64,000 nucleotides of DNA. It comes from Microbacteriaceae bacterium VKM Ac-2855. Lineage in GTDB: Bacteria; Actinomycetota; Actinomycetes; Actinomycetales; Microbacteriaceae. The notes under the pieces are model-generated. The model did no database searches and was not told the origin of the DNA. It saw nothing but the letters and a program-made list of their open reading frames with translations. Location of the stretch: contig JABMLG010000002.1 in assembly GCA_013204985.1 (NCBI GenBank), positions 1 to 64,000 on the forward strand. Reading direction: 5' to 3'. Shown here one piece after another: positions 44,597 through 54,072 of this stretch (positions are counted from its first letter, which is position 1; every line of letters begins with the position of its first letter). Both the position numbers and the translations under genes were made by a program.

Positions 44597-47143
44597 TTGC
44601 CCAACGACTTCACCGATGCCGGCGATCCCAACGATGCAGGCTCGAGCTCATTCGACGAGTTCCTCGCCCGATACCTCGATGGCGAGCGCAACCGGGCGGC
44701 TCGATCGATCGACCTCAGCCGCTTCCTGACCGCGCGCACCCAGAGCATCCTGCAGCAGGCGGGGCGTTTCGCCCTCGAGCGCGGTCAGACCGAACTCGAC
44801 GCGCTGCACATCCTGCGCGTCATCATCGACGACGACACCGTCAAGGCCGCGATCGGTCGTCTCGGCGTCGACCCGGCGAACATCGCCACGGCCACGGAGG
44901 CGCGTCTGCCGCAGGCGGGCGGAGCCACGAGCCGCGCCGCCACGATCACCAACAGCGCCCAGCGCGCACTGTTCCACGCCTACCAGGTCGCGAAGTCGAG
45001 CGGATCCACCTACATCGACCCGGAGCACCTGTTCTTCGCTCTGGTGCTCGCACAGGATGCGCCGGCAGGCCAGGTGCTGGCCCGTGCCGGCGTGACGGCG
45101 GAGGCGCTGACCCAGGGCGTGCGCGAGACCGTCGCGCCCGACGGCGCACCCGCCCCGGAGAACACCGAGAGCAGCACCCCGATGCTCGACCAGTTCGGCA
45201 CCGACCTCACCGAGCGCGCTCGCAACAACGAGCTGGACCCGGTGATCGGCCGCGCCGACGAGATCGAGCAGACCATCGAGATCCTGAGCCGCCGCACCAA
45301 GAACAACCCGGTGCTCGTCGGCGAGGCGGGCGTCGGCAAGACCGCGATCGTCGAGGGTCTCGCGCGCGCCATCGTGGCGAACGAGGTGCCCGAGCAACTG
45401 CGGGGCAAGCGCGTGGTCGCGCTCGACTTGCCGGCGATGCTCTCGGGCACCCGCTACCGCGGCGACTTCGAGGAGCGCCTGACCAAGACGATGGATGAGA
45501 TCGCCGCCCACACGGGCGAGCTGATCGTCTTCGTCGACGAGATCCACACCGTGGTCGGAGCCGGCGGCTCCGGCGAGGGCGGGATGGACGCGGGCAACAT
45601 CCTCAAGCCGCGTCTGGCGCGCGGCGAACTGCACCTGGTCGGTGCGACCACGCTGAACGAATACCGTCGGATCGAGAAGGACGCCGCTCTCGAGCGTCGC
45701 TTCCAGCCGGTGCGTGTCGGCGAGCCGTCGATCGAGGACGCGGTGCTCATCCTGCACGGTCTGCGCAGCGCCTACGAGGAGCACCACCGCGTGGAGTACA
45801 CGGACGACGCCCTCCGCGCCGCCGTGGAGCTCTCGGCCCGGTACCTCACCGACCGCGTTCTGCCGGACAAGGCGATCGACCTGATCGACCAGGCGGGCGC
45901 GCGGCTGCGTCTGCGGCTGGGCGTGGGCGTGGACGCATCCGCTCTGCTGGAGCAGCTGGCGACGCTGGAGGCCGACAAGAACGCGGCCGTCAGCGCCGAG
46001 CACTACGAGGAGGCGTCGCGCATCCGCGACGAGATCACCTCGGTGCAGAGCAAGCTCGACGACGCTTCGAAGCACGCGCCGACGACTGCCGTGATCGACG
46101 AGACACAGATCGCGGCCGTCATCTCGCGGGCCACGGGGATCCCGGTGAACCGTCTGACCGAGGGGGAGCGCGAGCGCCTCGGCAACCTGGAAGGTGAACT
46201 GCACCAGCGGGTCATCGGTCAGGACGACGCGGTCACCGCGGTGGCGAAGGCCGTGCGGCGCAACCGCACCGGCATGGGTGACGCCACACGCCCGGTGGGC
46301 TCGTTCCTCTTCCTCGGCCCCACGGGCGTCGGCAAGACGGAACTCGCCCGGGCATTGAGCGGTTCGCTGTTCGCCGACGAGAACTCCGTGATCCGTTTCG
46401 ACATGAGCGAGTTCGGCGAGCGGCACACCGTTTCACGACTGGTCGGCGCCCCTCCCGGATACGTCGGCTACGACGAGGCCGGTCAACTGACCGAGCGCGT
46501 GCGCCGCAACCCTTACTCCGTGGTGCTGTTCGACGAGATCGAGAAGGCGCACCCCGATGTCTTCAACCTGCTGCTGCAGGTCCTCGACGACGGGCGCCTC
46601 ACCGATGGCCAGGGCCGTACGGTCGACTTCCGCAACACGGTGATCATCATGACGTCGAACCTCGGTTCGGAGTTCCTGGCATCGCGCTCGGGAGCGCTCG
46701 GGTTCGTCGGTCAGTCGGATGCGGGTGCTGAGGGATTCGCGTCGGAGAAGGATCTCCGCGACCGGGTGATGGGGACGCTCCGCCAAGCGATGCGCCCCGA
46801 GTTCCTGAACCGGATCGACGAGATCGTGCTGTTCCGCAAGCTCGGCACGGCCCAGCTGCGCGAGATCGTCTCGATCGTGCTGCAGGCCACCCGGGCCCGC
46901 CTCGCCCATCGCGAGGTGACTCTCGAGGTGTCCGTATCGGCGGTCGATTGGCTCGCCGAGCACGGCTACGAGCCGCAGTACGGGGCACGTCCGCTGCGCC
47001 GCCTGGTGCAGCGCGAGGTCGACGACCGGATCGCGGACCTCTTCGTGAGCGGCGAGGTCGTAGACGGCGGCGCGGTGCGGGTCGACGCGGTCGACGGCGC
47101 ACTCGTGGTCGTCCCGGCCCACGCAGCGGCGCTCGCCGCCTAG
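44597..47143 (+). CDS. ClpC-like AAA+ unfoldase
   Basis: An 848-aa Hsp100 protein that unfolds substrates, probably for ClpP. It has an N-terminal Clp-N repeat domain (about residues 35-190), AAA-1 (Walker A GEAGVGKT at 242), a short UVR-like middle helix (about 450-495) and AAA-2 (Walker A GPTGVGKT at 574). A LGF tripeptide near residue 705 fits the ClpP-docking loop. The short middle region separates it from ClpB. TTG 44597 is chosen because AAGGAGG lies five bases upstream. Regulation by stress is indicated by a SigR-like promoter and a HAIR site. Confidence 0.9.
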   Translation: MPNDFTDAGDPNDAGSSSFDEFLARYLDGERNRAARSIDLSRFLTARTQSILQQAGRFALERGQTELDALHILRVIIDDDTVKAAIGRLGVDPANIATATEARLPQAGGATSRAATITNSAQRALFHAYQVAKSSGSTYIDPEHLFFALVLAQDAPAGQVLARAGVTAEALTQGVRETVAPDGAPAPENTESSTPMLDQFGTDLTERARNNELDPVIGRADEIEQTIEILSRRTKNNPVLVGEAGVGKTAIVEGLARAIVANEVPEQLRGKRVVALDLPAMLSGTRYRGDFEERLTKTMDEIAAHTGELIVFVDEIHTVVGAGGSGEGGMDAGNILKPRLARGELHLVGATTLNEYRRIEKDAALERRFQPVRVGEPSIEDAVLILHGLRSAYEEHHRVEYTDDALRAAVELSARYLTDRVLPDKAIDLIDQAGARLRLRLGVGVDASALLEQLATLEADKNAAVSAEHYEEASRIRDEITSVQSKLDDASKHAPTTAVIDETQIAAVISRATGIPVNRLTEGERERLGNLEGELHQRVIGQDDAVTAVAKAVRRNRTGMGDATRPVGSFLFLGPTGVGKTELARALSGSLFADENSVIRFDMSEFGERHTVSRLVGAPPGYVGYDEAGQLTERVRRNPYSVVLFDEIEKAHPDVFNLLLQVLDDGRLTDGQGRTVDFRNTVIIMTSNLGSEFLASRSGALGFVGQSDAGAEGFASEKDLRDRVMGTLRQAMRPEFLNRIDEIVLFRKLGTAQLREIVSIVLQATRARLAHREVTLEVSVSAVDWLAEHGYEPQYGARPLRRLVQREVDDRIADLFVSGEVVDGGAVRVDAVDGALVVVPAHAAALAA

Positions 47144-47154
47144 GGGCTCCACAC

Positions 47155-47220
47155 CGAACGGCGGGAGGGCCGGTTCCGGGTGCGTACTCACGCACACGGG
47201 CCCGGCCCTCCCGCCGTTCG
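47155..47220 (+). terminator. Long double hairpin after the ClpC-like gene
   Basis: Perfect 19-bp arms (47155-47173 and 47202-47220) enclose a second small hairpin (GTGCGT/ACGCAC). It lies 12 bp after the stop and has no T tail. It is probably a terminator and resembles the other palindromic elements in this window. Confidence 0.75.
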
Positions 47221-47246
47221 TGCGCGTTGCGGTGCAGGATGAGCGG

Positions 47247-48068
47247 GTGAATACCTGGATCCGCGTGGCCGACGGCGTCTGGCAGCGTCGGTACCAACCC
47301 GTCGACGTCTCCGTGGTGGCGATCGAGGGCCCGACGGGTGTCGTCATCGTCGACACCCGCAACAACGGTGCCGAAGGCGCCGAGATCAAAGCGGATGCGG
47401 CCGCCGTCTTCGAAGGACCCGTCGTCGCCGCGATCAACACTCACGCGCACTACGACCACACTTTCGGCAATCGGGCGTTCAGCGAGGTGCCGATCTTCGG
47501 CCACCATCGCGTCCCCGCGCACTTCGCGGCGTTCGAGGCTCCGCGCCTGGCGCGCGTGCAGGCGGACCCGACGCTCGAACCCGATCAGCGCTGGGCCGAT
47601 GTCGAGCTCACTCCGCCCACGGTGCTGGTGCGGCAGGAGACGGCGATCGCACCCGGCGGGCGCCGCATCGTGCTGCTGCCGCTGCCGCCCGGCCACACCG
47701 ACACCGATCTGGCGATCCTGGTTCCGGATGCACGGGTTTGGCTTCTCGGCGACGTGATCGAGGAATCGGGTCCGCCGATGTTCGGCTCAGGCAGCCATCC
47801 GCTGGAGTGGCCGCAGGTGCTCGACGCGCTGCTCGAGCGCATCGAACCGGGGGACGCCATCGTGCCCGGACACGGGACCGTGGTCGACCGCGAGTTCGTT
47901 CGGCGGCAGGCGGACTCGCTCCGCGCCGTGGCGGCCGCGATCCGCGCTGCGTACGACGCAGGACAGTCGATCGACGATGCAGTGGGCGGGCACGGGCTGC
48001 CGTGGCCGGACGCTTTCCTGCGCTCGGCATTCGCGGACGGCTTCGCCCAGCTCGGCGCGACGGCTTGA
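47247..48068 (+). CDS. Metallo-beta-lactamase-fold hydrolase
   Basis: A 273-aa MBL-fold protein with the HxHxDH motif as NTHAHYDH (about residue 75). Later metal ligands lie in LLPLPPGHTDTDLAI and VWLLGDVIEESG, with VPGHG near the end. The GTG at 47247 follows AGGAT; a GTG at 47220 lies inside the terminator. The substrate is unknown; the subgroup is closest to general MBL hydrolases. Confidence 0.87.
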   Translation: MNTWIRVADGVWQRRYQPVDVSVVAIEGPTGVVIVDTRNNGAEGAEIKADAAAVFEGPVVAAINTHAHYDHTFGNRAFSEVPIFGHHRVPAHFAAFEAPRLARVQADPTLEPDQRWADVELTPPTVLVRQETAIAPGGRRIVLLPLPPGHTDTDLAILVPDARVWLLGDVIEESGPPMFGSGSHPLEWPQVLDALLERIEPGDAIVPGHGTVVDREFVRRQADSLRAVAAAIRAAYDAGQSIDDAVGGHGLPWPDAFLRSAFADGFAQLGATA

Positions 48069-48117
48069 CGCGTCGCTGCCCTGCCGATAGACCGGATCAA
48101 AACGAACAGGAGTCCGG

Positions 48118-48363
48118 ATGAGCAACCCGCGATACTACGACCCGATCGGCCGCAGCATCCGCGCGTTGTTCGTCGTCGCTCTCGTCTGTTTCGGCGTCGC
48201 GCTCGGGCTGTTCGTGCTCGATATCGTCACGCCGGGAACGGTCGACGACCCGAACCGGCCGCTGGCCGGTTTCAGCGAGATGCTGATCGGTTTCGGGGTC
48301 TTCGCGCTGATCATCCACTACGCGACCGCCGCGATCGTCGGCGCGCTGCGCGGCCGCGGCTGA
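48118..48363 (+). CDS. Small two-segment membrane protein
   Basis: An 81-aa protein with two predicted membrane segments (about residues 16-36 and 55-76), joined by a short outside loop with TPGTVDDPNRPLAG. The ATG at 48118 has CAGGAG five bases upstream. I recognise no family. It lies 49 bp after the MBL-fold gene on the same strand and may share its transcript. Confidence 0.65.
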   Translation: MSNPRYYDPIGRSIRALFVVALVCFGVALGLFVLDIVTPGTVDDPNRPLAGFSEMLIGFGVFALIIHYATAAIVGALRGRG

Positions 48364-48398
48364 GCGGCGACTCCGCCCCCGAGCCCGCCACCGACGCG

Positions 48399-48470
48399 GA
48401 GGGGGCTGTCACCGCGTCCCGTGTTCCGGTCCATTCGGACTCGGAGGCGGGACGGAGTGACAACCCCCTG
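48399..48470. repeat. Long imperfect palindrome between convergent genes
   Basis: The arms GAGGGGGCTGTCAC...GCGTCCCG and CGGGACGGAGTGACAACCCCC pair at about 19 of 23 positions across a 25-bp loop. It lies between the small membrane gene and the penicillin-binding protein gene, and is likely a two-way terminator. Confidence 0.65.
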
Positions 48471-48491
48471 ACAGCAGGCGTTAGCGGTGCG

Positions 48492-51032
48492 TCAGCACTT
48501 CTTGGATTGCACGTTCACCGTGATCTTGATGCCGTCCGTCACCGCGGTGCCGGCGGGCGGATCCTGGGCCGTGACGAGCCCCGCATCCGGAGCGTTCGGG
48601 TCGGTGGCGCAGACGAGCGTCACACTGCCGATACCCGACGAGGAGAGCGCCGCCTTCGCCTGTTCGACCGTCTGGCCGACGAGGTTAGGCACCAGCTTGC
48701 CCTGGCCGTTACTTGTGAAGATCTGGATCTCGGCGCCGCGGGGCGCGGTGCCGGTCGGGTTGGTGCGGGTGACCTGGCCGGCCGGCAGGGTCGAGGTCTC
48801 GGATCCGCCGTCGGTGTAGCTGAAGCCGGCGGCCTCGATCTGCGCCTGCGCGTCGTCGACCGACTTGCCGACCACATCCGGGATGTTCACCTGCGTCACC
48901 GTCTTCAGCGAGTCGTCGGCCTCGGGGAAGGCCGCGCCGCCGTAGCGCTGGTTCGCGACCTCCATCACCGCGGGCCAGACGCGGTGCCGCGCCGTCGCCG
49001 CGGTGCCGCCGCTGAAACGGATCGCCCGGAGGTTGGCGTCGCCCGAGATGTTGTAGACGCCGACGACCGTGGCGACCTTGGTGCTGGAGCCGCTCATCCA
49101 GGTGTCTTTGTTGTCATCGGTCGTGCCGGTCTTGCCCAGCAGCGGGATGCCGTCGCCGATGCGCGACGCGGAGGTGGTGCCGCCGTTGAACGTCGCCTGC
49201 AGCGCGATCGCCGCAGTGGCTGCGACGTTCTGGTCGATGGACTGGCGGCAGTTGGCCGACGGTACCGGCTGCTCGGCACCGGTGGCGTCGACGACCCGGT
49301 CGATCGCGATCGGGTCGCAGGTGATGCCGCCGGAGGCGATGGTGGCGTACGCACCGGCCATCGAGATCGGGGCGACGTAGTTGGTGCCGAGGATGGCGGC
49401 GACGTTGTGCTCGAGCTCGCCGCCCTTGGCCGCCTTCACGCCCATGTCGGCAGCGGTGTTGCGGATACCGCACTGGTCGAGCTGCTTCGCCATGCCGGCG
49501 AAGCCGGTGTTCAGCGAGGTCTGCGTGAACGACACGGGGGTCGAGACGGCGCCATTGCTGAGGTCGTCATTGCGCGGGGCCCAGGGGTAGGAGGGCTGAT
49601 AACCGCCATCCCAGCATGAGTCGCGGAAGGTGCCCCAGTTCGTGCGATACGTGCCGTTGACGGTCTCGTAGATGCTGTGTCCCTCCTTCAACCACTCCAC
49701 CAGCGTGAACAGCTTGTAGGTCGAGCCCGGCTGCATACCGCCGGAGCTGCCGTAATCGATGTCGGCGTTGAGGTTCACGGCGGATGCGGCCGGGTCGGCC
49801 GCGAGCACGTCGGGGTCTTGCGAGTAGTTCTTGTTCTGCGTCATCGCGAGCACACGGCCGGTGCCCACCTGCACGCTGACCACGCTTCCGCCGACGTCGA
49901 AGTTGGCGACCTTCGGAACCTGCGCGTCGAGCGCGGCGACCGCGGTGTTCTGGAGGGTCAGGTCGAGAGTCGTGTACACGTCGAAGCCGCCGCGGCGGAA
50001 GTTGAGCCACCGGGAGTCCTCGTCGGCGCCGAAGATCGGGTCGTTCTTGAAGACATGGCTGACGTAATCGCAGAAGAAGCCCGCGTTGCCGGCGGTCCCG
50101 CATCCGGTACTGGGCTCGGTGATCGCCGGTTGGATCGGGGTCGCCGCCGCTTCTTGCAGCTGCTCGATGGTGATCTTCTTCTCGTCGTACATCTTGCCGA
50201 GGATGTAGTTGCGCCGGTCGAGGTTGCGCGAATAGCCGTCGGCAGCGCCGTTGGTCTCGTTCTCGGGCTGGTCGATGCGCAGGTTCGCCGGGTTGTTCAC
50301 GATGGCGAGCAGGCTCGCCGCCTGGGCGACGCTGAGGTTCGCGGCCGTGGTGCCGTAGTAGTAGTTGGCGGCCGACTCGATGCCGTAGACCGTGCCGCCG
50401 AAGAAGGCGATGTTGAGGTACCCGCGGAGGATGTCGTCCTTCGAGTACTCCTTCTCGATGCCGATCGCGAGCTTCATCTCGCGGATCTTGCGCTCGGGCG
50501 TCGCAATGGTCGCGTCTTCGACGGCCTGGTCGCGCTCCTCATCGGTCTTCGCGGTGCGCACGGCCTTCTCGACCAGCACGTTCTTCACGTACTGCTGCGT
50601 GATCGAGGATCCGCCCTGCACGTCGTTACCGAGCACGTAGGTCTCGGCGACCGCGCGCAGCGTGCCCTGCAGGTCGACGCCGCCGTGCTCGTAGAAACGC
50701 GGGTCCTCGCCGGCGATCGCGGCGTCCTTCGCGAACTGCGAGATCTGGTCGAACGGCACCTCCACGCGATTCTCGACGTAGAAGGAGGCGAGCAGCTGCG
50801 TGGAGCCGTCGTCGCGCGTGGCGTAGATGTTGCTCTTCTCGGAGAGCTTGTCGAGTTCGATGTACTCGGGGAGTCCGTCGAAGATGCCGATGGTCTGGTT
50901 CGCGGCGACGCCGGCGACAGCGACGCCCGGGGTGACCGTCACGGTGACGAGTACTCCCGCCACGACGCTCATTCCGAGGAAGCCGACCAGTGCCTTCACG
51001 ACGCTGCCGGCGGTGCGTTTCTCCGACGCCAA
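48492..51032 (-). CDS. Bifunctional penicillin-binding protein with two PASTA domains
   Basis: An 846-aa class A PBP that polymerises and cross-links peptidoglycan. It has a short cytoplasmic part, a membrane segment (about residues 12-40) and the GT51 transglycosylase with the catalytic Glu 109 (AGEDPRFYEHGGVD). The transpeptidase has Ser 437 in STYK, SLN and KTGTTDD. Two C-terminal PASTA repeats begin NIPDVVGKSVDDA and VPNLVGQTVEQA. The TTG at 51032 follows AAGGAG at six bases. It ends in VNVQSKKC. It resembles the PonA-type enzymes of actinobacteria. Confidence 0.95.
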   Translation of the reverse strand: MASEKRTAGSVVKALVGFLGMSVVAGVLVTVTVTPGVAVAGVAANQTIGIFDGLPEYIELDKLSEKSNIYATRDDGSTQLLASFYVENRVEVPFDQISQFAKDAAIAGEDPRFYEHGGVDLQGTLRAVAETYVLGNDVQGGSSITQQYVKNVLVEKAVRTAKTDEERDQAVEDATIATPERKIREMKLAIGIEKEYSKDDILRGYLNIAFFGGTVYGIESAANYYYGTTAANLSVAQAASLLAIVNNPANLRIDQPENETNGAADGYSRNLDRRNYILGKMYDEKKITIEQLQEAAATPIQPAITEPSTGCGTAGNAGFFCDYVSHVFKNDPIFGADEDSRWLNFRRGGFDVYTTLDLTLQNTAVAALDAQVPKVANFDVGGSVVSVQVGTGRVLAMTQNKNYSQDPDVLAADPAASAVNLNADIDYGSSGGMQPGSTYKLFTLVEWLKEGHSIYETVNGTYRTNWGTFRDSCWDGGYQPSYPWAPRNDDLSNGAVSTPVSFTQTSLNTGFAGMAKQLDQCGIRNTAADMGVKAAKGGELEHNVAAILGTNYVAPISMAGAYATIASGGITCDPIAIDRVVDATGAEQPVPSANCRQSIDQNVAATAAIALQATFNGGTTSASRIGDGIPLLGKTGTTDDNKDTWMSGSSTKVATVVGVYNISGDANLRAIRFSGGTAATARHRVWPAVMEVANQRYGGAAFPEADDSLKTVTQVNIPDVVGKSVDDAQAQIEAAGFSYTDGGSETSTLPAGQVTRTNPTGTAPRGAEIQIFTSNGQGKLVPNLVGQTVEQAKAALSSSGIGSVTLVCATDPNAPDAGLVTAQDPPAGTAVTDGIKITVNVQSKKC

Positions 51033-51243
51033 ACCTTGCTCCTTAACCCTGCTTCTTTGTGCGTTGAGGTGACGCGACGGAGCGCCGACTCAACCTGGAC
51101 AGACTAACCTGTGCCTCCGACACAGACGAACCCCAGGTAGCTGGGGGTTTCCGCAACGCCGTGCCTGCCTCGCCGGGCGACATGTGTCGGAGTGTTGCGG
51201 GCCCGGTGGTCTTCGCTCGGCCTCCGGGTTACCGTCGAGGACC
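51033..51243. other. Divergent region between PBP and LysR genes
   Basis: This 211-bp region holds a small hairpin (51131-51136 with 51141-51146, loop GTAG, then GTTT) but no gene. The hairpin may be part of a leader of either divergent gene. Confidence 0.4.
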
Positions 51244-52140
51244 ATGGCCGAAACACTCGATATCGTGCAGTTGCGCACCTTCGTGGCCATCGCGGACTGC
51301 GGTGGCTTCGGCCGCGCCGCGTCCGCTCTTCACCTTTCGCAGCCGACCGTCTCGCAGCACGTGCGCTCCCTGGAGCGCAAGCTGCAGCAGACACTGGTCG
51401 AGAAGGCGGGGCGCCAGGCTCAGTTCACGCAGCGCGGCGAGCGGTTGCTGGTGCAGGCCCGCCGCATCCTGCGCGTGCACGACGAGGCGCTTGAGGCGCT
51501 GGACGCGGTGAATGAGACGCCGATCATCGTCGGCTCGACCGAAACGGCGGCCGATCAGATCCTGCCCGAGCTGCTCGGCACCGTGCGCGCCGCCTTCCCG
51601 GGTCGCCCCGTGCAGTTCTTGATCGACCGGTCGACGCAATTGAGCGACGCCGTGCTCCGCGGTGTGGTGGACGTCGCGGTGATCCTGGGCATCGGCGGCG
51701 ATCTGCCGGGTCGCCAGGTGGGCACGCTGCCCCTGGACTGGTACGCGGCACCCGGTTTCGAGGTACCAGACGGCGACGCGCTGCCGCTGGTGGCCTACGT
51801 CGAACCGTGCGGGATGCGCCAGCGCGCACTGCAGCAGCTCGGCGCGTACGGGCACGCGGTTCAGGTCGTGGCCGAGTCGACCAGCCTCGAGGGCGTCATC
51901 GCTGCCGCTCGCGCCGGGCTCGGAGTCGCTGTGCTGCCGACCGCGCGCTCGCTCGGGCACTCGGGCGGAGCCGCGGTGCCCGCCGGGCTCGAGATCCGAC
52001 GTGATCTGCCCGCCCTCGGCTCCATCAACGTCCGCCTCGTGTCGCGCCGCGGCGTGTCGAGCGAGGTCGAGGAGACGGCCATCTCCGCGCTCGAACCCTT
52101 CTTCACCGCACGCCGGCTCGTGCACCGCCTCACCGCCTGA
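51244..52140 (+). CDS. LysR-family transcriptional regulator
   Basis: A 298-aa regulator with the LysR helix-turn-helix LRTFVAIADCGGFGRAASALHLSQPTVSQHVRSLERKL (about residues 10-47) and a substrate-binding domain to the end. The ATG at 51244 is the normal family start; the frame runs 20 codons further upstream without support. It is followed after 23 bp by a sulfurtransferase gene on the same strand, which it may accompany. The effector is unknown. Confidence 0.93.
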   Translation: MAETLDIVQLRTFVAIADCGGFGRAASALHLSQPTVSQHVRSLERKLQQTLVEKAGRQAQFTQRGERLLVQARRILRVHDEALEALDAVNETPIIVGSTETAADQILPELLGTVRAAFPGRPVQFLIDRSTQLSDAVLRGVVDVAVILGIGGDLPGRQVGTLPLDWYAAPGFEVPDGDALPLVAYVEPCGMRQRALQQLGAYGHAVQVVAESTSLEGVIAAARAGLGVAVLPTARSLGHSGGAAVPAGLEIRRDLPALGSINVRLVSRRGVSSEVEETAISALEPFFTARRLVHRLTA

Positions 52141-52163
52141 CGCCCCTCGAAAGGATCCCCGCA

Positions 52164-53021
52164 ATGACCGAATCCACTCCCTCCTCCGCCGTGCTGGTCA
52201 CCGCTGACGAACTCGCGGAGGCGCTGGCCTCGGCCACCCCGCCCGTTGTGCTCGACGTGCGGTGGCGGCTGGACCGACCGGACGGCCGCCCCGCGTATCT
52301 CGAGGGGCACATCCCGGGTGCCGTGTACGTCGATCTCGACCACGAACTCGCGGAGCACGGCGAGCCCACCGATGGCCGGCACCCGCTGCCGTCGGTCGAG
52401 ACCCTGCAGGAGGCGGCCCGCGGCTGGGGCCTGAACGACGGCGACAGTGTGGTGGTCTACGACGACCTGAAGAACCTCTCCTCGGCCCGCGCCTGGTGGC
52501 TGCTGCGGTACGCGGGCGTCGCCGACGTGCGCCTGCTCGATGGCTCGCTGCGCGCGTGGACGGGCTCGGGCCGCGAACTCGCCTCGGGCGAGTACACCCC
52601 GGAGCCCGGAGACGTGACCCTGAGCTACGGCGCCCTGCCCACCCTGAGCATCGAGGACGCCGGCGCCTTCCCCGAGACCGGCGTGCTGCTCGACGCCCGT
52701 GCGGGCGAGCGGTACCGCGGCGAGACCGAACCGATCGACCCGCGCGCCGGGCACATTCCCGGCGCGCTCAACGCACCGGCGACCGAGAACGTCGACGAGA
52801 ACGGCCGCTTCCACTCGTCCGAAAAGCTGCGGGAGCGGTTCGAGTCCATCGGTGTGCGCGCCGACGCACCGGTCGGCGTGTACTGCGGCTCGGGCGTGAC
52901 GGCGGCGGCGGATGCGGTCGCCCTGACGCTCGCGGGCTACGAGCCGGCTCTGTACCCGGGCTCGTGGTCGCAGTGGTCGAACCACCCGGAGCTGCCGGTC
53001 GCGACGGGCGCCGAGGCGTAG
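52164..53021 (+). CDS. Two-domain rhodanese-like sulfurtransferase
   Basis: A 285-aa enzyme with two rhodanese domains, of the thiosulfate/3-mercaptopyruvate sulfurtransferase type. The N-terminal inactive domain has DVRWRLDRPDGR and GHIPGAVYVDLD. The C-terminal domain has the GHIPGALNAP motif and the active-site loop CGSGVTA with the catalytic Cys at about residue 241. It lies downstream of the LysR gene. The donor (thiosulfate or mercaptopyruvate) is not certain, though the CGSGVTA loop fits the mercaptopyruvate type. Confidence 0.93.
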   Translation: MTESTPSSAVLVTADELAEALASATPPVVLDVRWRLDRPDGRPAYLEGHIPGAVYVDLDHELAEHGEPTDGRHPLPSVETLQEAARGWGLNDGDSVVVYDDLKNLSSARAWWLLRYAGVADVRLLDGSLRAWTGSGRELASGEYTPEPGDVTLSYGALPTLSIEDAGAFPETGVLLDARAGERYRGETEPIDPRAGHIPGALNAPATENVDENGRFHSSEKLRERFESIGVRADAPVGVYCGSGVTAAADAVALTLAGYEPALYPGSWSQWSNHPELPVATGAEA

Positions 53022-53040
53022 ACCACGACGGAGTGCGGCC

Positions 53041-53151
53041 CGTGCCGTCGGTCGGCAGCGTTCGGACCCCGGGCCGGGGGCGAGCCTGTGCAGACGCGTG
53101 AATCCGCGGACCTGAGTGTGCGCGCGGTCGGCACTGCCGACCGACGGGACG
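53041..53151. repeat. Inverted repeat between convergent genes
   Basis: Arms 53041-53058 and 53134-53151 pair at 17 of 18 positions across about 75 bp. It lies between the sulfurtransferase gene and the SDR gene on opposite strands. The distance resembles other long palindromic elements of this window. Confidence 0.6.
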
Positions 53152-53160
53152 CGGTGCGCC

Positions 53161-53973
53161 TCAGCTCTCCTGCCGGTGAACCCGATCGGCCGCCCGAGAC
53201 GCCGCCTCCCCGCTCGCCCAGTCGGCGAGGCGGGCTCGGGCGGCGTCGGTGATCCAGTCGTAGGCGGCTCCGCCCAGGATCAGTCGCGTCGGCGGATCCG
53301 GCGAACCCGCCACCTGCCACACCGCTTCTGCGGCGAGACGCGGCGCGCTGTCGACGCCGCCGGCCTGCATCCGCTCGATCTCTTCGCGCAGCCCGGCGTA
53401 GTCGTCGATCGGCGTGGTGGTGGCCATCGCGGTATAGAGCGGCGTGTCGTAGCCGCCGGGCTCGATGATCGTGACGGCGGCGCCGAAGGCTGCGGCCTCA
53501 CCGCGCAGGGCTTCGCTGAACCCCTCGAGCGCGAACTTGCTCGCGCTGTACAGTCCGCTCATCGGGGCCGACATCGCACCGCCGAGGCTCGAGATCTGCA
53601 GGAGCCGGCCTGAGCGCTGGGCCCGGAACGCGCGCATCGCCGCCTGGCTCACCCACAGTGCGCCGAAGACGTTGGTCTCCAGTTGGGCCCGGGCCTCGGC
53701 CTCGGTGAACTCCTCCACCATGCCGAGTGAGAGCGTGCCCGCGGTGTTCGCGACCACGTCGATCCGGCCGAAGTGGTCGGCCGCGTGCTCGAAAGCGGCG
53801 AAGACCGCGCCGCGGTCGGTGACGTCGAGGGGGAGTCGCAGCTCCTGTTCCGACGCGAACGGTTCGGTGGAACGCGAAGCGGACACCACGCGTTCGTCCT
53901 GTTCGAGGGCGACCTCGGCGAACGCCCGACCGAGTCCGGTGCGTGCGCCCGTGATGAACCAGACCCGGCTCAT
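53161..53973 (-). CDS. Short-chain dehydrogenase/reductase
   Basis: A 270-aa classical SDR with cofactor motif TGARTGLGRAF (residues 8-18), NTAGTLS, catalytic Ser in ISSLGGAMS and catalytic YSASK (about residue 150). The ATG at 53973 is 100 bp from the divergent TetR gene. Two matching palindromes lie between them, so the TetR protein probably represses this gene. The substrate is unknown. Confidence 0.93.
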   Translation of the reverse strand: MSRVWFITGARTGLGRAFAEVALEQDERVVSASRSTEPFASEQELRLPLDVTDRGAVFAAFEHAADHFGRIDVVANTAGTLSLGMVEEFTEAEARAQLETNVFGALWVSQAAMRAFRAQRSGRLLQISSLGGAMSAPMSGLYSASKFALEGFSEALRGEAAAFGAAVTIIEPGGYDTPLYTAMATTTPIDDYAGLREEIERMQAGGVDSAPRLAAEAVWQVAGSPDPPTRLILGGAAYDWITDAARARLADWASGEAASRAADRVHRQES

Positions 53974-53993
53974 GGTGGTGTCCTTTCGTTAGG

Positions 53994-54010
53994 CGAGACG
54001 GTGCGTCTCG
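53994..54010. promoter_or_regulatory. TetR operator candidate 1
   Basis: CGAGACGGTGCGTCTCG has 7-bp inverted arms around GTG. It lies 21 bp from the SDR start. Confidence 0.65.
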
Positions 54011-54042
54011 TCTCCATCCTGCGCGCCGTGCTGGCGAAAATC

Positions 54043-54058
54043 AAGACGGACCGTCTCG
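54043..54058. promoter_or_regulatory. TetR operator candidate 2
   Basis: AAGACGGACCGTCTCG shares the half-site GAGACGG with operator 1 in inverted form and lies 15 bp from the TetR start. Two similar sites in one divergent region fit co-repression of both genes. Confidence 0.6.
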
Positions 54059-54072
54059 TCTAGGCTGAAGAT

